Below, piece by piece: positions 30,384 to 39,323 of a DNA stretch of 64,000 bases. Numbering within the stretch: position 1 is the first letter of the stretch; each line of letters opens with the position of its first letter. This DNA is from Cricetibacter osteomyelitidis. GTDB lineage: Bacteria > Pseudomonadota > Gammaproteobacteria > Enterobacterales > Pasteurellaceae. A program made the translations under genes and the position numbers. The notes under the pieces were generated by a model that was not told the origin of the DNA, made no database searches, and saw only the letters and a list, made by a program, of their open reading frames with translations. The stretch covers positions 186,001 through 250,000 of the forward strand of contig NZ_SLYB01000001.1 of the NCBI RefSeq assembly GCF_004340985.1, given 5' to 3'.

Positions 30384-31322
30384 ATGATGAAGAAAACACT
30401 ATTAGCTATGGTATGCGGTGGTATTTTATTAACTTCTCAGGCAGCAATGGCAAAAAATTATGTTATTGGTGCACCAATGGTTGCATTTGCTGATAAATGG
30501 CAAACTTACTTACAAGAAGCTATCAAAGATTTCGATAAAAAACATGATGATGTAGAAATCAGACTTGCTGATGCAAATAATGATCCTGCACGTTTACTGA
30601 ATGATGTGGAAACCTTTATTGATCAAAAGGTTGATGCGTTATTGGTTGTTCCGACCGATCCGAATATTGTTAAAACAATCGGTCGTAAAGCGAAAAAAGC
30701 CGGTATTCCGTTAATCATCGTTAACCGTAAACCAAACGATGAAGATATGCAGAATGTGACAAGTTATGTGGGTTCTGATGAGATTGAAGGTGGTCGTATC
30801 CAGGCAAATTATATTGTTAATACCTTGGATGGCAAACCGGCTGAAACAATAATTTTAATGGGTGTTTTAGGACTGGATGCGACATCTAAACGTACTCAAG
30901 GTAATAAAGAAGTTTTTGATCAGCATGACAATATTAAAGTTTTTGGTGAACAGGAAGGTAAGTGGGAACGTGACCGTGGTCTAGCTATTGCAGAAAACGT
31001 ATTGGCAGCGAATAAAAATATTAACGTTATTGTAAGTAATAACGATGAGATGGCTATTGGTGCAATCCTGGCAACCCGTAAATTAGGCATTAAAGATGAA
31101 GATATTACTATTGTCGGGCTTGATGCAACACCTGATGCATTGGAATATTTAGGTAAAGGTCTTGATGCAACCGTATTCCAATCTGCACAAGGTCAGGGTT
31201 ATACCGGTGCTGAAGTTGCTTATCGTGCGGCAAAAGGTGAAAAAGTAGATAAAATTACCTGGGTTCCATTTGAGTTGGTTACTCCGGATAAAAAAGAAGA
31301 GTATCAGGCAAAATATAAATAA
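30384..31322 (+). CDS. Periplasmic sugar-binding protein (RbsB/inositol-binding type), paralogue 1
   Basis: The 312-residue product has a signal peptide ending AAMA-KN and the periplasmic-binding-4 fold. Landmarks are DPARLLNDVETFIDQKVDALLVVPTD, the hinge region VTSYVGSDEIEGG, NNDEMAIGAILATR and VGLDATPDALEYLGKGLDATVFQS. The family carries ribose, galactose, allose or myo-inositol. The exact ligand is not predictable, though the downstream inositol/keto-sugar-type enzymes argue against simple ribose uptake. A hairpin follows and may keep its level above that of the rest of the operon. Confidence 0.85.
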   Translation: MMKKTLLAMVCGGILLTSQAAMAKNYVIGAPMVAFADKWQTYLQEAIKDFDKKHDDVEIRLADANNDPARLLNDVETFIDQKVDALLVVPTDPNIVKTIGRKAKKAGIPLIIVNRKPNDEDMQNVTSYVGSDEIEGGRIQANYIVNTLDGKPAETIILMGVLGLDATSKRTQGNKEVFDQHDNIKVFGEQEGKWERDRGLAIAENVLAANKNINVIVSNNDEMAIGAILATRKLGIKDEDITIVGLDATPDALEYLGKGLDATVFQSAQGQGYTGAEVAYRAAKGEKVDKITWVPFELVTPDKKEEYQAKYK

Positions 31323-31341
31323 TTTATTTTTAACCGTGAAA

Positions 31342-31368
31342 GGGTAGGTGAATACCTACTCTTTATTC
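31342..31368 (+). terminator. Intercistronic hairpin after the first binding protein
   Basis: GGGTAGGT (31342-31349) pairs with ACCTACTC, with a short AATA loop, and CTTTATTC follows. It is probably a leaky terminator or mRNA-protecting structure typical after binding-protein genes. Confidence 0.5.
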
Positions 31369-31402
31369 TATGTAATATTTGTGATTATCAAGAGATATAG
31401 AA

Positions 31403-32344
31403 ATGATGTTAAAAAAATTATTATTACCCACTTTACTCAGCCTTAGTTTCTTCGTGCCGACAGTGATGGCTAAACAGCTCACAGTAGGTGTGTCAATGTA
31501 TAGCTTAGCGGATAAATATCCGACTTATCTGCAGGATGCAATGAAGAAATTCGATCAACAAACCCCCGACGTTAATTTCCGTTATGCCGATGCAAGTTCT
31601 GATCCGGCAAAAATGCTAAATGATGTGGAAACCTTTATCGATTCCGGTGTCGATGCGCTATTAGTATTGCCAACGGATCAGGATATTATCAAAGCAATCG
31701 GTGTTAAAGCGAAAAAAGCGAAAATTCCTTTTGTTGTGGTGCTTAATAAGCCTAAAGATGACGATATGAAATATGTCACCAGTTATATTGGTTCGGAAGA
31801 AATTATGGCCGGTGAAATGCAAGCGAAATTTGTCGTTGAACAATTAGGCGGAAAGCCGGCAAACGCCATTATTTTAATGGGACCTTTAGGCTGGGAAGCA
31901 CAAATTAAACGTACGGAAGGGAATGAGAATATTCTTAACCAACATCCTGAAATTAATGTTATTAGTAAACAAGAAGGTCGTTGGGATAGAGCGAAAGGGT
32001 TGGATATTACGGAAAACCTGCTGTCAACTAACCAGAAAATCAATGTTATTCTGAGCAATAATGATGAGATGGCAATAGGGGCGTTGTTAGCGGCAAGAAA
32101 AAAAGGGTTAGCTGACGAAGATTTACTTATTGTCGGTGTTGATGCGACACCGGATGCCTTGGATTATCTGGGAAAAGGGTTGGATGCCACGATTTATCAA
32201 TCTGCCGGCGGGCAAGGATGGTCTAGTGCCGAAATAGCTTATAAAGCGGCAAAAGGTGAAGAGGTTGCAAAATTTAACTTTATTCCATTCGAATTAGTTA
32301 CTCCCGATAAAAAAGAAGAATACTTGAACAAATACAAACAATAG
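31403..32344 (+). CDS. Periplasmic sugar-binding protein, paralogue 2
   Basis: The 313-residue product with signal peptide (ending TVMA-KQ) is similar to the preceding gene along its full length, roughly 60 percent by eye. Nearly identical blocks include SNNDEMAIGA, DATPDAL.YLGKGLDAT and PFELVTPDKKEEY. The residues around the cleft differ (SMYSLADKYPTY versus PMVAFADKWQTY), suggesting a tandem duplication followed by ligand divergence. Both proteins presumably share the single downstream ATPase-permease pair. Confidence 0.85.
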   Translation: MMLKKLLLPTLLSLSFFVPTVMAKQLTVGVSMYSLADKYPTYLQDAMKKFDQQTPDVNFRYADASSDPAKMLNDVETFIDSGVDALLVLPTDQDIIKAIGVKAKKAKIPFVVVLNKPKDDDMKYVTSYIGSEEIMAGEMQAKFVVEQLGGKPANAIILMGPLGWEAQIKRTEGNENILNQHPEINVISKQEGRWDRAKGLDITENLLSTNQKINVILSNNDEMAIGALLAARKKGLADEDLLIVGVDATPDALDYLGKGLDATIYQSAGGQGWSSAEIAYKAAKGEEVAKFNFIPFELVTPDKKEEYLNKYKQ

Positions 32345-32474
32345 CATTTTGCAGAACGCTCGGAAAACTGACCGCACTTGGTTTGTTCTGAGACGGTCGT
32401 TCTGTATCACATGAAACCAATTATTGAAACGACAATAGAAATATGATTTTGAGTTGTAAGATAAGGAGCTATAA

Positions 32475-33992
32475 ATGAATGATTTAAGTCGTTCCCCTTA
32501 TATTTTGGAAATGCGCAATGTTTCTAAAACGTTCCCTGGGGTCAAAGCATTGGACGGCATTAACTTAAAAGTTAAGCGTGGCACTATCCATGCCCTGATG
32601 GGAGAAAACGGTGCAGGAAAGTCTACTTTAATGAAAATTCTCTATGGTATTTATATTCCGGATGCCGGTGGTGAATTGATTTTAGATAATAAACCTTTCA
32701 AACCCAGTGCGCCTATTGATGCCATTCGTACCGGTCTGACAATGGTACCGCAGGAAATTTCACCGGCCGGTAATTTAACCATTGCAGATAATTTTTATCT
32801 TGGACGAGAAATCACCCGTGGCAAATTCTTTTTAGATCAAAAAGAAATGGATCGCAAAGCGGCGGAAATTTTAGCGGAGTTGGGTATTCCAATGGACGTG
32901 ACGGCTAAAATGTCCAATGTTTCTGTGGCAAAAGCACAGCTGGTGGCGATTGCTACGGCAGTTTCCAATGATGCCAAAGTCATTATTATGGACGAGCCGA
33001 CTACAGCATTAACGGAAGTAGAAGTTGAGCAACTGTATAAAATTATTGAAACCGTTAAACAGCGTGGTATCGCCATTATCTTTATTTCTCATAAATTAGA
33101 TGAAGTTTTCCGTGTATCCGATGAAATTACGGTTATTCGTGACGGTCAGTATGTGGGGACGAAACCAACATCGGAAGTTACTAAGGATGAGTTAATTTCA
33201 ATGATGGTGGGGCGTGATATGTCGGAAATGTTCCAACGTGAACGTATTGATATCTCCGATGAAATCGTACTTGAAATTAAAAACTTTACTCGTGCGGGTA
33301 AATATCAGGATGTGAATTTTAAAGTTCGTAAAGGCGAAATTTTCGGGATTGCAGGTCTTGTGGGGGCAGGGCGTTCTGAGATTGTAGAAGGATTATTCGG
33401 CTATAAACCGGCTGATAGTGGTGAAATTTATATTCATGGTAAGAAAGCGGAGATTAAAAACCCGTTGGATGCGATGAAATATAAAATCGGTTTTGTCACG
33501 GAGGACCGCAAGTTAACCGGCTTATTTTTAAATTTAAGCATTACCGACAATATGATTATGCCGAAAATGTCGCCTTATCTGGAAAACTTTTTAGTTTCAG
33601 TAACGAAGGCACAGCGATCTGCAAATGATCAAAAAGATAAACTTAAAATAAAAGCACCTAACGTAGAAGTCATTACGAATAATTTATCAGGGGGAAATCA
33701 GCAAAAAGTATTATTAGCACGTTGGTTATTGCTTGAACCGGAAATCCTGATCCTGGATGAACCGACAAAAGGGATTGATGTCGGTGCGAAAGCGGAGCTT
33801 TATAAATTAATGGTGGAACTTGCCAAGCAAGGTAAAACGATCATTATGATTACATCGGATATGCTTGAGCTTTTATCAATGAGCGACCGGGTAATGGTAA
33901 TGCATGAGGGGCATATTGCCGGCATTATTCCACAACAACAGTTAAGCCAAGAACGTGTGCTTGAATTAGCTTCCGGCTTAGCTCAAGCGTAA
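32475..33992 (+). CDS. Sugar ABC transporter ATPase, tandem-domain (RbsA-type)
   Basis: The 505-residue protein has two ATPase domains. The first has Walker A GENGAGKST (~45-53), signature NVSVAKAQLVAIA and Walker B VIIMDEPTTALTE. The second has the degenerate Walker A GLVGAGRSE, signature LSGGNQQKVLLARWL and ILDEPTKGIDVGAK. This double layout with an impaired second P-loop is the RbsA/MglA/AraG class. AAGGAGC precedes the ATG. It energises uptake through the permease that follows. Confidence 0.93.
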   Translation: MNDLSRSPYILEMRNVSKTFPGVKALDGINLKVKRGTIHALMGENGAGKSTLMKILYGIYIPDAGGELILDNKPFKPSAPIDAIRTGLTMVPQEISPAGNLTIADNFYLGREITRGKFFLDQKEMDRKAAEILAELGIPMDVTAKMSNVSVAKAQLVAIATAVSNDAKVIIMDEPTTALTEVEVEQLYKIIETVKQRGIAIIFISHKLDEVFRVSDEITVIRDGQYVGTKPTSEVTKDELISMMVGRDMSEMFQRERIDISDEIVLEIKNFTRAGKYQDVNFKVRKGEIFGIAGLVGAGRSEIVEGLFGYKPADSGEIYIHGKKAEIKNPLDAMKYKIGFVTEDRKLTGLFLNLSITDNMIMPKMSPYLENFLVSVTKAQRSANDQKDKLKIKAPNVEVITNNLSGGNQQKVLLARWLLLEPEILILDEPTKGIDVGAKAELYKLMVELAKQGKTIIMITSDMLELLSMSDRVMVMHEGHIAGIIPQQQLSQERVLELASGLAQA

Positions 33993-34044
33993 GAATTTTT
34001 TCCTAGAATGACAAATTTTAGAATAACAAATTGAGGTATTTATT

Positions 34045-35001
34045 ATGTCAAATGCTACCGTTAAAAAAATATTGAATTCCTATGGGATGGTGCTTATTTT
34101 AATCGCTTTATTTTTAGCATTATCCGCATCAATCGATGGCTTTTTCTCGGCTCGTACCGTATGGAGTATTATTGAACAAGTATCAATGTTCGGGATCATT
34201 GCTATCGGTGTAACTTTTGCCATTATTACTACCGGTATTGACCTATCATCAGGTTCAATGGTTGCGATGACGTCGGTTGTTGCTGCATCGATTGTAACGG
34301 GCGGTGATGCTGTCAGTTCGGCTTTACTTGCCTTTGGTATGTCTATTGCATTAGGTGCATTAATGGGTGCGGTTAATGGCAGTTTAACGGCATTCGGTTC
34401 AATTCCACCGTTTATTGCAACCTTGGGTATGATGATTATTGCCCGTGGTGGCGCACAATTATATTCTGATGGTCGCCCGATTGATGCATCATCCGAGGCC
34501 TTTACCTGGATTTCAGATGTGGATTTCTTTGGCTTACCGGGTTTGGTACTGGTTTATATCTTAATCGTTATCGGTTCTCACATTTTATTAAGCCGTTCAA
34601 CATTCGGTCGCCATGTTTATGCTGTAGGCGGTAATTTAAATGCGGCGAAAATTTGTGGTATTAATACAACCAAAACGTTAATCTGGGTATATGTGTTTGC
34701 CGGAGCCCTATCCGGTCTGGCCGGTGCGTTATTGGCGGCACGTACTTATGCCGGTAACCCGTCTTACGGTTTAGCCTGGGAGTTGGATGCGATTGCTGCG
34801 GCAGTTATCGGGGGCGTATCGTTAAGCGGTGGTATCGGTACGATTCCAATGTGTGTAATCGGTGCATTAATTATCGGTACAACCAATAAAGGCTTAAATA
34901 TGCTTGGTGTTGATCCGTACTGGCAACAAATTATTAAAGGTTTGATTATTGTTGTAGCGGTATTGATTGATACCTTAAAACGTCGTAAAAAATCAGCTTA
35001 A
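34045..35001 (+). CDS. Sugar ABC transporter permease (RbsC-type)
   Basis: The 318-residue permease has 8-10 helices with the family signatures [45 protein letters not shown] and the cytoplasmic EAA-like region GRHVYAVGGNLNAAKICGI. GGVSLSGGIGT lies in the C-terminal part. It forms a homodimer with the tandem ATPase. It ends with a weak hairpin at 35019-35045 before the regulator gene. Confidence 0.93.
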   Translation: MSNATVKKILNSYGMVLILIALFLALSASIDGFFSARTVWSIIEQVSMFGIIAIGVTFAIITTGIDLSSGSMVAMTSVVAASIVTGGDAVSSALLAFGMSIALGALMGAVNGSLTAFGSIPPFIATLGMMIIARGGAQLYSDGRPIDASSEAFTWISDVDFFGLPGLVLVYILIVIGSHILLSRSTFGRHVYAVGGNLNAAKICGINTTKTLIWVYVFAGALSGLAGALLAARTYAGNPSYGLAWELDAIAAAVIGGVSLSGGIGTIPMCVIGALIIGTTNKGLNMLGVDPYWQQIIKGLIIVVAVLIDTLKRRKKSA

Positions 35002-35018
35002 TTAATCAGCACAAAAAT

Positions 35019-35045
35019 AGCGGCTTGATAGTCGCTGTTTTTTTA
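35019..35045 (+). terminator. Terminator after the permease gene
   Basis: AGCGGC and GTCGCT pair across TTGATA and are followed by seven T residues. It would end or reduce transcription before the AraC gene. Confidence 0.65.
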
Positions 35046-35084
35046 TGTTACAACTGCCGGTATGAGAAAAAAGTGCGGTGAATT

Positions 35085-35945
35085 ATGTTGCAATATTTTT
35101 TAGAAGAAAATAAATATTCAATTTTTGAAAACAATAAATTACCTCAATTATTATATTTATGTAATACGGAAACGATGCAACAGGATTTTCCCCGGGTGTT
35201 GCATAAGCATAATGATCGGCTGGAGATTGTTTTTATTGTAAAAGGAAAAGGAAACCACTTAATCGGTGATGTCACTTATCAGACAAAAGCCGGTGATATT
35301 TTAATTTTTAATCAAAATGTAATTCATGATGAAATGGCGGAGCTGAATTCCGGTATGGTGGTATATTGTTGTGGCATTAAAGATTTACACATTAAAGGCA
35401 TGGAAAAGAATTGTTTGTTTGATATCACATCACCGGCGGTTATTCCGAGTGGAAATAAGCGTGAAATTATTGAGCAGTTATTCGAAATCATGTTTCTTAC
35501 GATTAAGGAACAAGGGCGTAAATCAGGTGAAACCTGCCGTTACTTACTTTCCACTTTACTGACCTTATTGGTTAAATTACCAAGAGAAAAAATTAAAACC
35601 ATTGCGTATAAAAAATTAACTTTAGTAGAACAGGTAAAACAATATTTAGACACATATTATGCAGAAAATCTGACACTGGAAGATATTGCTTTTCGTTTTA
35701 ATATTAGTCCTTTTTACTTAGTACATCTTTTTAAACAGGAAACACAATTTTCACCAATTCAATATTTAATTCGTCGGCGTATCGGTGAGGCGCAATCATT
35801 ATTAATTAATACACGGTATAGTATTAGTAAAATTGCGGGACTTGTGGGATATGACAATGCAAATTATTTTAGTAGTCTGTTTAATAAGATGATTGGTGTT
35901 TCTCCGACGTTATACCGTACATCCTGGATTGGTAAAAAAGCATAA
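35085..35945 (+). CDS. AraC-family transcriptional regulator
   Basis: The 286-residue protein has an N-terminal cupin-like sensor domain (HKHNDRLEIVFIVKGKGNHLIGD, GDILIFNQNVIHDE). A C-terminal double helix-turn-helix occupies about residues 185-283 (LTLEDIAFRFNISPFYLVHLFKQETQFSPIQYL, then SISKIAGLVGYDNANYFSSLFNKMIGVSPTLYR). It probably activates the surrounding transport and catabolic genes when its sugar is bound. The bases just before its ATG form a complete uptake signal (AAAAGTGCGGTGAATT), so the signal sits in the ribosome-binding region. Confidence 0.92.
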   Translation: MLQYFLEENKYSIFENNKLPQLLYLCNTETMQQDFPRVLHKHNDRLEIVFIVKGKGNHLIGDVTYQTKAGDILIFNQNVIHDEMAELNSGMVVYCCGIKDLHIKGMEKNCLFDITSPAVIPSGNKREIIEQLFEIMFLTIKEQGRKSGETCRYLLSTLLTLLVKLPREKIKTIAYKKLTLVEQVKQYLDTYYAENLTLEDIAFRFNISPFYLVHLFKQETQFSPIQYLIRRRIGEAQSLLINTRYSISKIAGLVGYDNANYFSSLFNKMIGVSPTLYRTSWIGKKA

Positions 35946-36106
35946 TCGCAATATATTGAAGATGTTCTTCTGGATTTGTGAGCATTATGGCAAAAAAACG
36001 CCATTTTTAGCGCAATAAAAAGCAATAAATCGAAGAACTTATTTTTTTATTCTTTATATACTTTACTTAAATTGTTAAGCGATTTTCACCTTAAAAGGAG
36101 TAAAGT

Positions 36107-37030
36107 ATGAGTATCAAAATTTCTACTGCACCTTGTTGCTGGGGTGTGGATGATCCTAAAAATCCTTATCTTCCCAAATGGACCCTGGTATTACATGAAG
36201 CAGCGCAAGCCGGCTATAAAGGCATAGAACTGGGTCCTTATGGTTATTTACCCATTGATATCGTTCAAGTATCCCAAGAACTGAAGAAAAATGATTTATT
36301 TATTGTTGCCGGAACGATTTTTGATGATTTAGTTAATCCGCAGAATCAAGCAAAATTACAAAAACAGGCAAAAGATATTTGTGAATTAATTACTCAATTA
36401 CCGCAAGCACCGACCGAACAAGGGCAAAAATACCCGACACCTTATCTCGTGATCATTGATTGGGGACATGATGAACGTGATTATGCCGCCGGTCATCCGG
36501 ACAAAGCGCCACGTTTATCTGACGAGCAATGGAGACAAATGATGGAACATACCAAACAATTAGCGGAAATTGCGAAAAGTTATGGTGTTCGTGCCGTTAT
36601 CCATCCTCATGCCGGTGGTTATATCGAGTTTGCCGATGAAATTGAACAGGTAGTAAAAGATATCTCGTATGAGCTGGCAGGTTTATGCCTGGACACCGGT
36701 CATTTGTATTATTCCAAAATGGATCCCGTCAGTACATTACGTCAATATGCTGATTATATAGATTATGTACATTTTAAAGACATTAACCTGAGCGTGTATG
36801 AGCAAGTGATGAATAAAAAGATTCGTTTCTTTGAAGCTTGTGGCGAAGGCGTGATGTGCCGTATCGGGGAAGGTTGTATTGATTATCAAGCGGTTAAAGA
36901 TGTACTCGTAAACGAACTGGATTATCACGGCTATATCACTGTAGAGCAAGAACGAGATCCAAGAAATTGTGATTCTAGTTTGGAAGATGTGAAAATTAGT
37001 CGGGATAATTTGCACAAAATTGGTTTTTAA
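36107..37030 (+). CDS. TIM-barrel sugar isomerase/epimerase, IolE-like
   Basis: The 307-residue protein belongs to the xylose-isomerase-like TIM-barrel superfamily. Metal-ligand candidates are Glu in GYKGIELGPYGYLP, His in VIHPHAGGY, Asp in LCLDTGHLYY, His in YVHFKDIN and Glu in ITVEQERD. The N-terminal ISTAPCCWGVDDPKNP resembles inosose dehydratases and related 3-keto-sugar enzymes. AAGGAG precedes the ATG. It starts a three-gene catabolic unit with the dehydrogenase and a second TIM barrel. The substrate is unknown. Confidence 0.75.
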   Translation: MSIKISTAPCCWGVDDPKNPYLPKWTLVLHEAAQAGYKGIELGPYGYLPIDIVQVSQELKKNDLFIVAGTIFDDLVNPQNQAKLQKQAKDICELITQLPQAPTEQGQKYPTPYLVIIDWGHDERDYAAGHPDKAPRLSDEQWRQMMEHTKQLAEIAKSYGVRAVIHPHAGGYIEFADEIEQVVKDISYELAGLCLDTGHLYYSKMDPVSTLRQYADYIDYVHFKDINLSVYEQVMNKKIRFFEACGEGVMCRIGEGCIDYQAVKDVLVNELDYHGYITVEQERDPRNCDSSLEDVKISRDNLHKIGF

Positions 37031-37055
37031 GTGCGGTCATGGTAAGGAGAGAAAA

Positions 37056-38219
37056 ATGATCTACGGAGAAAAAAGGGTAGAACGTCCGATTCGTTGGGCG
37101 ATGGTCGGTGGCGGACGAGGTAGTCAGATTGGTTATATTCACCGTTCTGCCGCATTACGTGATTTTTGCTTTGAATTGGTGGCGGGTGCTTTTGATATCG
37201 ATCCTGAGCGAGGTCGTGACTTTGGAAAAAATCTACACGTAGCACCGGAGCGTTGTTATCCGGATTACAAAACCATGTTTGCAGAAGAAGCTAAACGAGA
37301 TGATGGTATTGAAGCCGTTTCCATTGCTACACCTAACGGTACGCATTTTGAGATTTGCAAGGCTGCACTGGAAGCCGGTTTACATGTTATTTGTGAGAAA
37401 CCGCTTTGCTTTACTTATGCGGAAGCGAAAGCATTACAATCCTTAGCGGAGCAAAAAGGACGAATTGTCGGTATCACTTATGGTTATTCCGGTCATCAGG
37501 TTATTGAAGAAGCACGTCGTTTAATTGCAGATGGTGCTTTGGGAGAAATTCGTATCGTCAATATGCAATTTGCCCATGGATTTCATAATGTCGCTGTTGA
37601 ACAGAATGCAGCAAGCACGAAATGGCGTGTAGATCCAAAAATGGCGGGACCAAGTTATGTATTAGGCGATTTAGGGACACATCCGCTATTTATTTCAGAA
37701 GTGATGTTGCCCCACTTAAAAATTAAACGCTTACTTTGCACCCGTCAGAGTTTCGTAAAAAGCCGGGCTCCTTTGGAAGACAATGCAATGACATTAATGG
37801 AATACGATAATGGTGCTGTCGGTACATTATGGTCTTGTTGCATCAATTCCGGTTCTATGCATGGGCAAAAAATCAGAGTTATTGGTGAGAAAGCCAGTAT
37901 TGAATGGTGGGATGAACAACCGAATCAGCTTCGTTTTGAAGTTCAGGGAGAACCCGTACGTATTCTAGAACGTGGAATGGGGTATTTACATGATACGGCA
38001 TTACAAGAGGATCGTATTGGCGGTGGGCATCCGGAAGGATTATTTGAAGCCTGGTCGAATTTATACGCTCGCTTTGCCGAGGCTATCGAAGCCAAAGAAC
38101 AAGGTAAACAATATGATTTCTGGTATCCGGATATTTATGCCGGAGTGGAAGGTGTTCGCTGGGTTGAACATTGTGTTAAATCTGCCGATCTCGGTGGTGT
38201 TTGGATTGATTATGAATAA
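37056..38219 (+). CDS. Gfo/Idh/MocA family sugar or cyclitol dehydrogenase
   Basis: The ATG at 37056 with AAGGAGAG upstream is chosen over an earlier in-frame start inside the previous gene. The 387-residue protein has an N-terminal Rossmann fold (MVGGGRGSQIG), ATPNGTHFEIC, the EKP motif (HVICEKPLCF) with catalytic Lys, and a C-terminal domain with GPSYVLGDLGTHPLF holding the Asp-x-x-x-His pair. Such enzymes oxidise sugars or inositols at one hydroxyl with NAD(P), often producing 3-keto products handled by TIM-barrel partners. An uptake signal lies in the short gap before it. Confidence 0.85.
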   Translation: MIYGEKRVERPIRWAMVGGGRGSQIGYIHRSAALRDFCFELVAGAFDIDPERGRDFGKNLHVAPERCYPDYKTMFAEEAKRDDGIEAVSIATPNGTHFEICKAALEAGLHVICEKPLCFTYAEAKALQSLAEQKGRIVGITYGYSGHQVIEEARRLIADGALGEIRIVNMQFAHGFHNVAVEQNAASTKWRVDPKMAGPSYVLGDLGTHPLFISEVMLPHLKIKRLLCTRQSFVKSRAPLEDNAMTLMEYDNGAVGTLWSCCINSGSMHGQKIRVIGEKASIEWWDEQPNQLRFEVQGEPVRILERGMGYLHDTALQEDRIGGGHPEGLFEAWSNLYARFAEAIEAKEQGKQYDFWYPDIYAGVEGVRWVEHCVKSADLGGVWIDYE

Positions 38220-38231
38220 GAGAGGTGAATG

Positions 38232-39128
38232 ATGAAAATAGCATTTGATGTTGATGTATTAGCCAAACAAATGGGCATTAGAGATATGGTATACCAGGTG
38301 GCGGACTGGGGATATAAATATATTGAACAATCTCCTCACCCACGTATCAATCCGTTCTATAAACATCCGCTCTTTTCCCAGGAATGTGAAAAGGAATATC
38401 GTACGGCTTTACAACGTACCGGGTTGGAAATTTCTTCCTTTATTGTGGTGTATCGCTGGTCGGGACCGACAGAGGAACAGCGCCAGCATGCCATCGCCAA
38501 TTGGAAGAGAATGATTGAAATTGCGGATTCAATGGATGTGCGGGTAATTAACACCGAGCTTTCGGGAGACCCACGTCAGCCGGAGATATGTAACGGCATG
38601 CTTTTCCGCTCCCTTGATGAATTATTACCGTTATTTGAAAAATATGGTATTCGTTGTGAAATTCAATCTCATCCGTTTGATTTCTGTGAATTGAATAATG
38701 AAACGGTGGATATGGTGAAATCCTACCGTAGCGACCACTTAAAATATGTTTACTCCTGTCCGCACGGATTTTTCTACGATCAGGGCAAAGGCGATGTGCG
38801 AGCGATGTTAGATTATGCCGGAGATTCGCTGTCACATATTTTATTTGCGGATACCTTTAATCAAACCTTGGATTGCCGTTATATAGTGAACCCGCCGGGT
38901 ATTGATAAAGGCTGCTGTACGGTGCATCAGCATCTTGCGATGGGACAGGGGGATGTGGATTTTGAAGGTATTTTTGAGAGTTTAAGAAAAATGGATTTTG
39001 CCAACCGCACTTATCCGGTAGGAGGAGAAAGTATCGCTTGTGTTTCGATGTTCGGCTTCCCGGAAAAAATGCAGGTGGAAGCACCGAGAGCAAGGGAAAT
39101 TATTGAAAGAGAGTTATTGGGAAAATAA
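38232..39128 (+). CDS. Second TIM-barrel sugar isomerase/epimerase
   Basis: ATG at 38232 (or 38229) lies behind GAGGTG. The ~298-residue protein has the AP-endonuclease-2/xylose-isomerase barrel, with Glu in YIEQSPHPR, Glu in VINTELSGDP, the IQSHPFDFCE segment, His-Asp at ILFADTFNQ and Glu near PVGGES. It is clearly different from the first TIM barrel. Two such enzymes plus a dehydrogenase resemble modules that dismantle glycosides or anhydrosugars through 3-keto intermediates, but the reaction cannot be assigned. It is the last gene before repeat copy B. Confidence 0.75.
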   Translation: MKIAFDVDVLAKQMGIRDMVYQVADWGYKYIEQSPHPRINPFYKHPLFSQECEKEYRTALQRTGLEISSFIVVYRWSGPTEEQRQHAIANWKRMIEIADSMDVRVINTELSGDPRQPEICNGMLFRSLDELLPLFEKYGIRCEIQSHPFDFCELNNETVDMVKSYRSDHLKYVYSCPHGFFYDQGKGDVRAMLDYAGDSLSHILFADTFNQTLDCRYIVNPPGIDKGCCTVHQHLAMGQGDVDFEGIFESLRKMDFANRTYPVGGESIACVSMFGFPEKMQVEAPRAREIIERELLGK

Positions 39129-39255
39129 ATTTTTCACACATTAAGACGACTGTATTCGGCATTGTGCAATCAACCAACTGCCAATGTAGTTTGAATTGTG
39201 GGGAGGCTCTCTTTCCGAACGATAAATTTCATTTTATTAGTGATTTTTTTATTTC

Positions 39256-39318
39256 AAAAAAGTGGGTTAAAGCTAGACGGCTTTAACCCACTTTTTAGCA
39301 ACAATTTTGTCTACTATG
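39256..39318. repeat. Intergenic repeat, copy B (right side of sugar island)
   Basis: AAAAAAGTGGGTTAA, loop, GGCTTTAACCCACTTTTT and then AATTTTGTCTACTATG, matching copy A at 30025-30082 in order and orientation. Here the inverted arms are complete and followed by T residues, so it can also act as a terminator between the island and convergent prs. Confidence 0.8.
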
Positions 39319-39323
39319 TCGGA

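Noticed and set aside
35976-35996. CRP-like TGTGAGCATTATGGCA before the first TIM-barrel gene
   Set aside because: Only one half-site fits (TGTGA); the other half deviates too much to call.
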